Of a stretch of 64,000 nt of DNA, positions 8,739-16,251 are shown piece after piece; position 1 is the stretch's first letter, and each line of letters starts with the position of its first letter. The notes under the pieces were generated by a model. It was not told the origin of the DNA, ran no database searches, and saw only the letters and a list, made by a program, of their open reading frames with translations. The stretch is from NCBI RefSeq assembly GCF_009866805.1, contig NZ_SIZW01000043.1, positions 62,001 to 126,000 of the forward strand. The letters are read 5' to 3'. The translations under genes and the position numbers were made by a program. This DNA is from Schauerella aestuarii. GTDB lineage: Bacteria; Pseudomonadota; Gammaproteobacteria; Burkholderiales; Burkholderiaceae_B.

Positions 8739-9473
8739 CTAGCGCCATCCTTGTGCGAACTCGCTCATCACGCGTTCGAGGTGGGCGCGCATGGCGGCAC
8801 GCGACGCGTCGGCGTCGCCTGCCACCAGGGCTTGAAAAATGCGGCGGTGATCGGCCTGCGAGGCTTCACGCAAGGCGTCCGTATGAAAATGTTGTTCGAT
8901 CTTCGACCAGATCGGGCCGCGCGCCTGATCCCACATGGCGGCCACCGTCTGATGCAGTACGGTGTTGCCGGTGGCGGCGGCGATGTGCAGGTGAAACTGG
9001 CAATCCGCTTCGGCGTTCGCGACCTTGTCGGTGATCTGCTCTTGCATGGTGGTGAGCGCACCGAAGATGCGGTCCAGATCGCTATCCTTGCGCGTGGTCG
9101 CGGCCAATGCAGCGATCTCCGATTCGACCAGGCAGCGGGCACGCAGCAATTCGAACGGGCCGGCGTTGTTCTCACGCGCAACGGGCAAGCGTATGGCCTG
9201 CTCGGGCTGATGCGACACGTAGATGCCAGACCCGCCGCGCACTTCCACTGCACCTTGCAGTTCGAGCGCGATGATGGCTTCGCGAACGGAGGTGCGGCTG
9301 ACTTCGAAGCGCTCGGCAAGGGCGCGTTCAGAGGGCAGCCGTTTGCCGGCCTTGAACTCCCCGCTGCGAATCAATCCCACGATATCGGCGGCCAGGCGCT
9401 GATAGGCGCGCTCGGTGGCGGCGGTGGGCGCAGCAGGCGCCGGGGCGGATTCGGGAAGCAGGTGCAGTTTCAT
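8739..9473 (-). CDS. GntR/FadR family regulator with FCD domain
   Basis: A 244-residue regulator. An N-terminal winged helix (about 25-90) with LPSERALAERFEVSRTSVREA is followed by an all-helical FCD ligand-binding domain with metal-binding histidines in CQFHLHIAAATGN and in QADHRR. FadR-group FCD proteins bind sugar acids or other small carboxylates and mostly repress. It is the first gene of the operon and two strong FadR-type operators lie directly upstream (9486-9496 and 9692-9702). It therefore probably represses itself and the operon until a sugar acid appears. Confidence 0.9.
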   Translation of the reverse strand: MKLHLLPESAPAPAAPTAATERAYQRLAADIVGLIRSGEFKAGKRLPSERALAERFEVSRTSVREAIIALELQGAVEVRGGSGIYVSHQPEQAIRLPVARENNAGPFELLRARCLVESEIAALAATTRKDSDLDRIFGALTTMQEQITDKVANAEADCQFHLHIAAATGNTVLHQTVAAMWDQARGPIWSKIEQHFHTDALREASQADHRRIFQALVAGDADASRAAMRAHLERVMSEFAQGWR

Positions 9474-9485
9474 GGCGGTTCAAAG

Positions 9486-9496
9486 TGGTCTGACCA
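9486..9496. promoter_or_regulatory. GntR/FadR operator, proximal
   Basis: TGGTCTGACCA fits the FadR-subfamily consensus TGGTNNNACCA. Its flanks (AAAG before, AA after) are shared with the site at 9692. It sits 13 nt upstream of the GntR ATG, where bound regulator would block its own operon. Confidence 0.65.
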
Positions 9497-9528
9497 AATT
9501 ATGATCTGGTTCGCCAATTTTGGCATTA

Positions 9529-9538
9529 TGGTTTACCA
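9529..9538. promoter_or_regulatory. Weaker GntR-type half-match
   Basis: TGGTTTACCA has the same TGGT/ACCA arms with a 2-nt rather than 3-nt centre, between the two better sites. It could be an auxiliary site. Confidence 0.3.
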
Positions 9539-9691
9539 CTAGAGCCCAAGCATCGGTTTGCGCGCTCGGGTGGCCGATTGCATTGGGTGCTTGCAAAAGC
9601 GCATGAATAAAGGCTCCGCGGATATCTTGGCGAGCGCCGTGTGCCAGTGATGCGCGATGTGGAAAACTCATCCTTTGGCCGTGGCTTAAAG

Positions 9692-9702
9692 TGGTTAGAC
9701 CA
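9692..9702. promoter_or_regulatory. GntR/FadR operator, distal
   Basis: TGGTTAGACCA, again in an AAAG...AA context, 206 bp from the first copy and about 115 bp before the MetQ-like start. The pair could loop DNA, or this copy could control the rightward genes. Confidence 0.6.
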
Positions 9703-9816
9703 ATTCTGGCGCATCGTTCCTACCTGACGGCATAAACAATCTGCTTATTTGTAGTGGTGCGCACGGCCCGCCGCACGCACACTCAACCGTCTCAGCGATT
9801 TGAATGGAGTGCGGTC

Positions 9817-10644
9817 ATGGTGCAGGTATCGAGCGGCGTGAAGCGATGGGTGCGGGGCGCGTGCGCCGCGTGGGTCTTGGCGGCAGCGTGGCCGATGGCC
9901 GTGCAAGCAGCCGATCTAAAAGTAGGCTTCATGCCCGGTCCGTATCGCGATGCTTTTCAGAAGGGCATCGCGCCGCAGCTCGAAGCGAAGGGCTACACCA
10001 TCCAGTACGTGGAGTTCAGCCAGGGCGTGCAACCCAACGAGGCCGTCGATCGCGGCAATATCGATGCAAACATCTTCCAGCATTCGCTGTATCTGGAAGC
10101 CACGCGTGAACGGCAAGGTTTCGCTCTCGAACCCATCGTGCAGGTTCCCACGCCGCCGATGGGCTTATATTCAAAGCGTCATCGGCGGCTGGAAGACGTG
10201 CCCGATGGCGCCACCATTACGATCCCCTCGGACCCCGTCAATGCCACGCGCGCACTTAACCTGCTCGCCGGCCTGGGATGGCTCGCGCTCAAACCCGGGG
10301 TGGATCCCGTTACCGTATCCGAGCGCGATGTGGTCAGCAACCCGCGCAAGCTCAAGCTCGTGCCGCTGGAAACGGCGCAGGCACCGCGTTCGCTCGACGA
10401 TGCCGATCTGGCGGCCATCCAGGGCAACTTCGCGGTCTCGTCCGGACTTGCATTGACCGAGGCGCTGAAGCTCGAAAACATGACGCCGCCGTACGTGAAC
10501 GTGGTCGTGGTCAAGCGCGGCAATCAAGACAAGGCATTCGCGCGGGACATCGTGGCCGCTTATCACTCGCCGGCGTTTCAGAAAGCGTTCGACGCCAACC
10601 CGGCCTGGAAAGGTTATCGCTTGCCCGACTATTTTGCGCGGTGA
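9817..10644 (+). CDS. MetQ/NlpA family ABC substrate-binding protein
   Basis: 275 residues from the ATG at 9817, which has GGAG seven bases upstream and opens directly on a signal peptide (basic KRWVRG, hydrophobic core, cut near VQAAD). The longer frame from 9754 adds 21 residues ahead of it. The mature part has the MetQ fold with LKVGFMPGPYRDAF, NIDANIFQHSLYLE and ALKLENMTPPYVNVVVV. No lipobox cysteine is visible, so it is probably soluble. No MetN/MetI-type partners are in the window. The monooxygenase 54 nt downstream suggests uptake of a sulphur or nitrogen compound that it then attacks. Confidence 0.85.
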   Translation: MVQVSSGVKRWVRGACAAWVLAAAWPMAVQAADLKVGFMPGPYRDAFQKGIAPQLEAKGYTIQYVEFSQGVQPNEAVDRGNIDANIFQHSLYLEATRERQGFALEPIVQVPTPPMGLYSKRHRRLEDVPDGATITIPSDPVNATRALNLLAGLGWLALKPGVDPVTVSERDVVSNPRKLKLVPLETAQAPRSLDDADLAAIQGNFAVSSGLALTEALKLENMTPPYVNVVVVKRGNQDKAFARDIVAAYHSPAFQKAFDANPAWKGYRLPDYFAR

Positions 10645-10698
10645 TCGCGACGGCTTGGCCGACACACCCGCACGCCTGCCTTTTCAAGCGACTTCCAT

Positions 10699-12069
10699 AT
10701 GAGCGCCATCGTGGCTCCCCGGCAACTGCATCTGAACGTCAACATCCTGCACTCGGGATTCGTGCCCTCCGCGTGGCGGTTGCCGGACGCCGATCCGAAG
10801 GCGTTCATCGACATCGCGCACTACGTGAACATCGCGCGAATTGCCGAAGCCGGCAAGTTCGACGCTGTGTTTCTTGCAGACAATGCATCGATCGCCGATC
10901 AAATCAATTTTCGTCCGATCACCGCGCTTGAACCCACGCTGCTGCTCACGGCAATGGGGGCAGCCACCACGCACATCGGTTTGATCGGAACGGCCTCCAC
11001 GAGCTACAACGAGCCGTTCAACATCGCGCGGCGATTTTCTACCCTGGATCACATCAGTGGCGGGCGCGCCGGGTGGAATGTGGTGACGACCGCCGATCTG
11101 GGCTCGGCGCGCAACTTCGGACGCGACGCCGTTCCGGATCACGCGGAGCGGTATGCGAGGGCGGCCGAGTTTACGCAGATCGTGAAGGATCTCTGGGATA
11201 GCTGGACCGACGATGCGTTCGTGGGCGACAAAACCGATGGCCGCTTCGTCGATACCGATCGCGTCAAACCGATTGCGCATGACGGCGATTTCTTTTCGGT
11301 GCAGGGGCCGCTGAACATTCCGCGTTCGCCACAAGGGCATCCCGTGTTGGTGCAGGCAGGCGGCTCGGCCGATGGCCGCAACCTGGCGGCACGGCATGCC
11401 GAAGCCGTCTTTTCTGCGTCGCAATCGTTCGAAGAAGCGTTGGCGTACAGCCGCGACGTCAAACAACGGGCAGCGGCGTTTGGGCGCGGTGAAGAGGCGA
11501 TCCGCGTGCTGCCCGGTCTCACCACGATCATCGGTGCGACCGAAGCGCAGGCCCGCAAGCGCCGCGACGATCTGGTCGATCTGATTCCGTGGGACTACAG
11601 TTTGAAGCGCATTGCCGGCGTCTTGGGCATCGATGTCGATCGGCTGCATCTCGATCGGCCGTTGCCCGAGGATCTCGCGGTGCCGCTGAATGGCAACGGC
11701 AACCATACGTTTTTCAACGCCACCGTGGCCCTGGCGCGCCGCAATGGCTACACCGTGCGGCAACTGATTCGAGAGATGGGCGGTGGCACCGGCCATCGTG
11801 TGGTGGTGGGCACACCCGAACAGATCGCCGACGATATCGAGCAGTGGTTTGTGGCGGGCGCAGCAGATGGCTTCAATCTGATGCCCGATTCATTGCCGGA
11901 TGGACTCTCGGATTTCGTCGGCGGTGTGGTGCCGATTCTTCAGCAACGCGGTCTGTTTCGCACCGCGTATGAAGGGCAAACATTGCGCGCGCATCTTGGC
12001 TTGGCGCGACCCGCAGGACGGGAATTTTCGATAACGAAAGATGAGGCGTTTTTCATGATCGGGCCGTGA
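10699..12069 (+). CDS. FMN-dependent monooxygenase, NtaA/SnaA/DszA family
   Basis: A 456-residue luciferase-like flavin monooxygenase of the two-component class, needing FMNH2 from a separate reductase. Family signatures are LEPTLLLTAMGAATTHIGL, NIARRFSTLDHISGGRAGWN and NVVTTADLGSARNFG. The C-terminal half has RQLIREMGGGTGHRVVVGTPEQIADD. Members oxidise nitrilotriacetate, EDTA, dibenzothiophene sulfone, pristinamycin II or simple sulphur compounds, so the substrate is open. It is probably cotranscribed with the MetQ-like protein. The flavin reductase at 40241 is far away; a partner is not adjacent. Confidence 0.85.
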   Translation: MSAIVAPRQLHLNVNILHSGFVPSAWRLPDADPKAFIDIAHYVNIARIAEAGKFDAVFLADNASIADQINFRPITALEPTLLLTAMGAATTHIGLIGTASTSYNEPFNIARRFSTLDHISGGRAGWNVVTTADLGSARNFGRDAVPDHAERYARAAEFTQIVKDLWDSWTDDAFVGDKTDGRFVDTDRVKPIAHDGDFFSVQGPLNIPRSPQGHPVLVQAGGSADGRNLAARHAEAVFSASQSFEEALAYSRDVKQRAAAFGRGEEAIRVLPGLTTIIGATEAQARKRRDDLVDLIPWDYSLKRIAGVLGIDVDRLHLDRPLPEDLAVPLNGNGNHTFFNATVALARRNGYTVRQLIREMGGGTGHRVVVGTPEQIADDIEQWFVAGAADGFNLMPDSLPDGLSDFVGGVVPILQQRGLFRTAYEGQTLRAHLGLARPAGREFSITKDEAFFMIGP

Positions 12070-12093
12070 GACTTTCTGATCTCGGGGTGGAAT

Positions 12094-12119
12094 TTCGGGC
12101 GGGTACTTCGGGCGGGTAC
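12094..12119. repeat. 2 x 13-bp tandem repeat after the monooxygenase
   Basis: Two exact copies of TTCGGGCGGGTAC followed by a partial third (ATCGGGC), 25 bp after the monooxygenase stop. It is one of several gene-end tandem repeats in the window. Confidence 0.7.
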
Positions 12120-12176
12120 ATCGGGCCCGCGATCGCGCTAACGTCAGAGCGCTAAGTGAACCCAACGCGGAGGCGA

Positions 12177-13292
12177 TCAGTCGCTGGCCGATTGTGCCGA
12201 ATCGGGTTTCGTCTCGCCGGCCAACTGACAGATCTGCCGATCCATCGTGCGCCACGCCCAGTTGATTGCACCGATTTGATCGCGCTCGGCGATGGAGAGA
12301 GCCGCGTTGGCGGCAATCATCTCGCCGGATGCGGCCTCCAATGCCTTGAGTTCGTCGGCGAGCGGGTGCGGGGCCTCGATCTCGCGGCCCACCGCCAACG
12401 AGGCGGCGATCTGCGCAAGGGTGGTGGTGGCGGCTAGCGTGATGGCGCGCAGCGGAGCGCCCAGCACCTCGCACGCGCTTGGCGGCAACGGCGCCCAGCC
12501 TAGCCGTTCCAGGATGGCGATGGTATAGCGCAGCCGTTTGATTTTCTCGTTGTGAGTATGACGCGGCGCGTGCTTCTTGGGCCGCCAATCGAAACGCTCG
12601 CGGGATTGCCACATCGTGGCTTGCACATCCTCGAGTGCACGATCGATGCGGCCATGCGTCAACGTGAAATCCTGCGCTTTGCCGCAGTCCAGCAGCCGTT
12701 CGGTGCAGCCTTCGAGCAACTCGTTCATGGCCAGCACGGTATCGGCGAGATCCTGATTGGCGCGCTTGCGCGAAGACACCGGCAGCACCACGGCTCCCGC
12801 GAGTGCCGCCGAGAGCGAACCCAGTGCAATGGCCCAAACCTTGGCCAGTGCGCCTTCAAACATCTGGAGCTCAGGCGTGACCGTCAGGATCGTGACGGTG
12901 ACAAGTCCGTAAGACAAGGCCGGGCGGTAGACGCTGATCAAGCTCATGGCCCCGACGCCTACGACGAGCGGAATCGAAGGCGGCAGCTCGAATTGCACCA
13001 TCAGCCACACCAGCCCGCTGCCCAGCAGGGCACCAACCAGCGCGCCGAAGACGCGATCCATGGCCGAACCCAGCGTGCCGCCCAAGCTCGCTTGAACCAC
13101 GAACAACGCTGAAAAGACGGCCCAGGAAATATCTGAGATCTGCGCGAAACGGCTGACCACGTACGCCAGAATGACGGCAACGACGGTTTGCAGGGGGACG
13201 CGAACGTCGTCGCGATGGATGCGCCGGGCAAGGCCCAGCGCTTCAAATTTTTGACGGACAGATTGCACAACGCCTAGCAAAGCACTTCCCAA
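12177..13292 (-). CDS. FUSC family inner-membrane protein
   Basis: A 371-residue protein of the aromatic acid exporter/fusaric acid resistance group. The first 175 residues form about six membrane helices around the motif ISWAVFSALFVVQASLGGTLGSAMDRVFGALVG-like block; the rest is a soluble helical domain. It is about half the length of classical FUSC pumps (600-700), so it may be a half-size form acting as an oligomer. No ATG lies near the N-terminus: the first codon is TTG at 13292, and a GTG nine codons in is an alternative. No membrane-fusion partner is adjacent. Confidence 0.75.
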   Translation of the reverse strand: MGSALLGVVQSVRQKFEALGLARRIHRDDVRVPLQTVVAVILAYVVSRFAQISDISWAVFSALFVVQASLGGTLGSAMDRVFGALVGALLGSGLVWLMVQFELPPSIPLVVGVGAMSLISVYRPALSYGLVTVTILTVTPELQMFEGALAKVWAIALGSLSAALAGAVVLPVSSRKRANQDLADTVLAMNELLEGCTERLLDCGKAQDFTLTHGRIDRALEDVQATMWQSRERFDWRPKKHAPRHTHNEKIKRLRYTIAILERLGWAPLPPSACEVLGAPLRAITLAATTTLAQIAASLAVGREIEAPHPLADELKALEAASGEMIAANAALSIAERDQIGAINWAWRTMDRQICQLAGETKPDSAQSASD

Positions 13293-13404
13293 ATTTCATG
13301 ACAGCCGAGAGGTGCGCTAACCGCATGTGCTGTTCCTGCGGTGTGATCGATGCGCCATCACCGTCTCTGTCGATCGGTGTTAGGCGCATCGAGGCTGATC
13401 ACGT

Positions 13405-13761
13405 TTACAGCAAGCGCACGCTGTCGACGTCGAACTCGACCTTGTTGCGATCCTTGTCCAGTTCACCGGTCAGTTCAACCTGACGCTTGTCGTCGAAGGC
13501 TTGGCCGGCGGGCATGCGCTTGTCGGAAATCTCGACGCTCATGCGGCCGGTGCTGTCTTCGAACGTGTAGTGCTTCTTGCCATCGTGCGACACGATGCGG
13601 CCTTTCAGGATGGCCTTCTGATCGTCCGTGCCGCTATCCAGCAATTGCTTCACGGTGCTTTGCGGAATCGAGCTGGGACCGGTGTATTGCGCGAAGGCGG
13701 CGGTGGAGCCGGCGCTCAACAGGGCGGCCAGGGCAAAGGCGTGGATCGTGTGCTTCTTCAT
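13405..13761 (-). CDS. YgiW/YdeI family periplasmic stress protein (BOF/OB fold)
   Basis: 118 residues with a clear signal peptide cut at AFAQ and an AAGGA ribosome site. The mature domain (about 95 residues) has the bacterial OB-fold pattern of YgiW: IPQSTVKQLLDSGTDDQKAILKGRI, then YTFEDSTGRMSVEISDKRMP and VELTGELDKDRNKVEFDVDSVRLL. YgiW proteins are periplasmic stress-tolerance factors. In enterics and Pasteurellaceae ygiW lies with qseBC; here it follows the QseBC-like system on the same strand with a matching response-regulator box upstream. Confidence 0.85.
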   Translation of the reverse strand: MKKHTIHAFALAALLSAGSTAAFAQYTGPSSIPQSTVKQLLDSGTDDQKAILKGRIVSHDGKKHYTFEDSTGRMSVEISDKRMPAGQAFDDKRQVELTGELDKDRNKVEFDVDSVRLL

Positions 13762-13824
13762 AGTGGCGATTCCTTCGTGTTGGAGGTATGTGGTGGTTTG
13801 GAGCTTTCATTTAACCGCCGCAAC

Positions 13825-13841
13825 ATGAAGCGAATCTGAGG
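13825..13841 (-). promoter_or_regulatory. PmrA/QseB-type box upstream of the ygiW-like gene
   Basis: On the minus strand this reads CCTCAG-ATTCG-CTTCAT, two half-sites spaced by ATTCG. It shares 13 identical bases (ATGAAGCGAATCT on the plus strand) with a site upstream of the response-regulator gene. Its place 64-80 nt before the ATG suits activation of the ygiW-like gene. Confidence 0.5.
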
Positions 13842-14036
13842 ACACCCAATCGACTTGAAACGAGATGTGCCGCGTGCGATCCGAATGTATGAACGCATCA
13901 TCTCTTCAATGCGTGCCGCGTCGCGTTATGCCGCATCGATTCGCATCCAATCACGCATTCAAGCAAACCACCTATCGCTCACATAGGCTGCGCGCGTGCG
14001 ACGACTGGGCGCCTTCGCCACACATCGGGTCGCGCA

Positions 14037-15449
14037 TCACGCCGATTTCGGCAACTGCAGCGTCACGCATAATCCGCGGCCGTTGTCTCCCGGAAGGAAC
14101 GACAACGTGGCGCCATGCAACGCGGCGATGCGCGCCACGATCGAAAGTCCCAAGCCGCTGCCGGTGGTGTTGCTGCCCAACACGCGAAAGAACCGCAGCG
14201 TGAGCCGCTCCCGATCGGCGTCGGATACGCCAGGTCCATCGTCGCACACGCGGATCTCAACGCTAGTGCCGATTGCGCGCGCCGTCACCTGCACCTGGCC
14301 GTCGTCCACGCCATACTTCACGGCATTGTCGATGAGATTGCGTATCGCGCTGTAGAGCAACTGGCGATTGGCGAGCACGCTGTCCACATCGCACGCAACG
14401 TTGATCGCGATGCGACGCGCTGCGGCGGGCGGCGCACTGGCTTGCACGGCTTCGCGAATCAACGCCGCCAGATCCACCGGCGCACGTTCAAGCGGCGTGC
14501 CTTCCTGCGGATCGAGCCGTGCGAGCAACAACAGATTTTCGACGAGCGCGGTGCTGCGCGCCACATCCTGCCGCAGTTGCAATAGATCGTCCTGCAGCGC
14601 CACTGGCGCCGATGTGCCGTAATGCCGTTGCATCAATTGAATCTTGGAGCTCAATCCCGCCAAGGGCGTGCGCAATTCGTGCGCGGCGTCTGCCGTAAAC
14701 CGGCGCTCCGATTCGAGCGTGGCCGATAGTCGGCCCAACACCAGATTCAGCGACGCCAGCATCGGTTGCAACTCATGCGGCTGATGCGTATCCGGCACCG
14801 GCGTCAGGTCGTTGGGCGACTTGGCTGCAATGCCTTGCGCCAGCGTTTCGAGTGGCCGGAGCAAACGCCGGATGGCGATCCAGTTCACCAGCGCCAGCAG
14901 CAGCCACAGGCCGATTGCAGGCCAGGCCAGATCTTCGATCGTTTCGTAGAGCAGATCATTGCGGTCGTCCCAGTGCTGACCGATCTGCACCGAGATATCG
15001 GGATTGTCTTGCCGCAGCACATACACGCGCCACAGTTTGCCGTCCACCCAGGTGTTGTAGAACCGGTCGCTTTTGCGATCGCTATCCACAAAGGGGCGCT
15101 TTGGGGCACCGCGCGCGCGGCGCACCACATCGCCGTCATCGTCGATCAGTTGGTAGTACAGATGCACGCGCTTGCGCGGGTTGTCGACCTGCTCGTCATC
15201 GTCATTCAAGACGCCGCTGCGCGCCATCGATGCGCCCAAGGAGATGGTGAGTCTTGCGCCTTCTTCGAGGGCATCGTCGAAAGCGTCGCTCGTTTCGTGC
15301 CACGCGATGCCGATCACGATGGCCACGCAGATCAAGCCGCACACGATGCTAGATCCTACGGTGGTGGCAATCAGGCGCCGGCGCAGCGAATAACCCCGCC
15401 CCGCGCGACCGCGTGAGAGGCGTTGCCGCCACGAGGCAAGGGCACTCAT
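14037..15449 (-). CDS. Sensor histidine kinase, QseC/PmrB type
   Basis: 470 residues: membrane helix 1 (about 28-48), a periplasmic domain rich in acidic and basic residues (LNDDDEQVDNPRKR near 81-94), membrane helix 2 (about 176-193), HAMP linker, phospho-acceptor His257 in AAHELRTPLAG, and an ATPase domain with LIDNAVKYG (N box), DDGPGV (G1) and GSGLGLSI (G2). Start overlaps the response-regulator stop (ATGA). PmrB and QseC kinases sense metals, acid or stress; the acidic periplasmic stretch could bind metal ions. QseC is favoured by the YgiW neighbour. Confidence 0.9.
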   Translation of the reverse strand: MSALASWRQRLSRGRAGRGYSLRRRLIATTVGSSIVCGLICVAIVIGIAWHETSDAFDDALEEGARLTISLGASMARSGVLNDDDEQVDNPRKRVHLYYQLIDDDGDVVRRARGAPKRPFVDSDRKSDRFYNTWVDGKLWRVYVLRQDNPDISVQIGQHWDDRNDLLYETIEDLAWPAIGLWLLLALVNWIAIRRLLRPLETLAQGIAAKSPNDLTPVPDTHQPHELQPMLASLNLVLGRLSATLESERRFTADAAHELRTPLAGLSSKIQLMQRHYGTSAPVALQDDLLQLRQDVARSTALVENLLLLARLDPQEGTPLERAPVDLAALIREAVQASAPPAAARRIAINVACDVDSVLANRQLLYSAIRNLIDNAVKYGVDDGQVQVTARAIGTSVEIRVCDDGPGVSDADRERLTLRFFRVLGSNTTGSGLGLSIVARIAALHGATLSFLPGDNGRGLCVTLQLPKSA

Positions 15450-16102
15450 TCGCCCAGCCTGTAGCCTTGGCGCCGCACGGTGGCGATGGCCTTGGTGCCG
15501 AGTTTCTTGCGCAGGTTGTAGATATAAACCTCGATCGCGTTGCTTTCGACCTCGTCGCCCCAGCTATACAGCGCATCTTCGAGTTGTTCGCGCGACACGA
15601 TGCTGCCTGGCCGGCGCATCAACGTGTGCAACACGGCAAACTCGCGTGCCGTGAGCATGACGGCTTCGCCATCCAGCGTGACGCGTTTGGCCACGGGATC
15701 GAGCGCCAGCGTGTCGTGCACCAGCAGGGGCGATGCACCGCCATGATGCCGGCGGCAGGCCGAGCGGATGCGCGCCGAAAGCTCTTCCAGATCGAAGGGC
15801 TTGACGAGATAGTCGTCAGCGCCCAAATCCAAACCCTGCACGCGATCGTTGATGCCGTCGCGAGCGGTGATCAGCAGCACCGGCGTGGTGTTCTGCCGCG
15901 CACGCAGTGCGGTGAGCAGGGCGTCGCCGTCCAGACCCGGCAGTCCCCGATCGAGGAGGATGCATTGATAATCGTGCGTGCGCAGTGCCGCGTCTGCCAG
16001 ATCGCCACGCACCACCCAATCGACGGCATAGCCGTCAAGTTGCAGCCACGATTGAATCGTGCCGCCCAGGGAGACGTCGTTTTCGGCCAATAGAATGCGC
16101 AT
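15446..16102 (-). CDS. OmpR-family response regulator, QseB/PmrA type
   Basis: 218 residues from the ATG at 16102, which opens on the canonical receiver strand MRILLAEND; earlier in-frame starts add an unlikely leader. The receiver has phospho-acceptor Asp51 (ILLDRGLPG), the switch Thr and Lys in LVKPFD, and a C-terminal OmpR winged helix with TAREFAVLHTLMRRPGSIVSREQL and a YIYNLRKKLG recognition region. It is coupled to the kinase by ATGA. A direct-repeat box 24-40 nt upstream suggests autoregulation. Confidence 0.92.
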   Translation of the reverse strand: MRILLAENDVSLGGTIQSWLQLDGYAVDWVVRGDLADAALRTHDYQCILLDRGLPGLDGDALLTALRARQNTTPVLLITARDGINDRVQGLDLGADDYLVKPFDLEELSARIRSACRRHHGGASPLLVHDTLALDPVAKRVTLDGEAVMLTAREFAVLHTLMRRPGSIVSREQLEDALYSWGDEVESNAIEVYIYNLRKKLGTKAIATVRRQGYRLGE

Positions 16103-16125
16103 GGGTTCGAGCCTAGCGGGTGAGG

Positions 16126-16142
16126 ATGAAGCGAATCTTAAG
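16126..16142 (-). promoter_or_regulatory. PmrA/QseB-type box upstream of the response regulator
   Basis: On the minus strand CTTAAG-ATTCG-CTTCAT is close to the PmrA/QseB direct repeat YTTAAK-N5-YTTAAK. It lies 24-40 nt before the ATG, and a near copy precedes the ygiW-like gene (13825-13841). Confidence 0.55.
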
Positions 16143-16190
16143 GGGTTGGGGCGGCATGCCGCCAAATCGATCCAGGCGCACCTGTTGGAG

Positions 16191-16246
16191 GCCTATTTCA
16201 GCAGGCCTATTTCAGCAAGCCTCTTTCAGCAAGCCTATTTCGGCAA
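16191..16246. repeat. 4 x 14-bp tandem repeat
   Basis: Four units of GCCTATTTCAGCAA with one or two changes each, immediately downstream of the methyltransferase stop at 16252 on the minus strand. The period is exactly 14, so it is not codon-phased, and it lies outside genes. Confidence 0.85.
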
Positions 16247-16251
16247 GCCCT

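Larger units (their letters stand above)
9474..9816. other. Divergent regulatory region, no gene seen
   Basis: 343 bp between the GntR gene and the MetQ-like gene. It holds two 11-bp palindromes and a related TGGTTTACCA at 9529-9538; the middle (9540-9690) shows no convincing gene. Two short minus-strand frames here lack family features and overlap the operators. Confidence 0.6.

Noticed and set aside
9480-9714. Two overlapping minus-strand small frames upstream of the GntR gene
   Set aside because: They cover operator sequences and have no ribosome site or conserved features.
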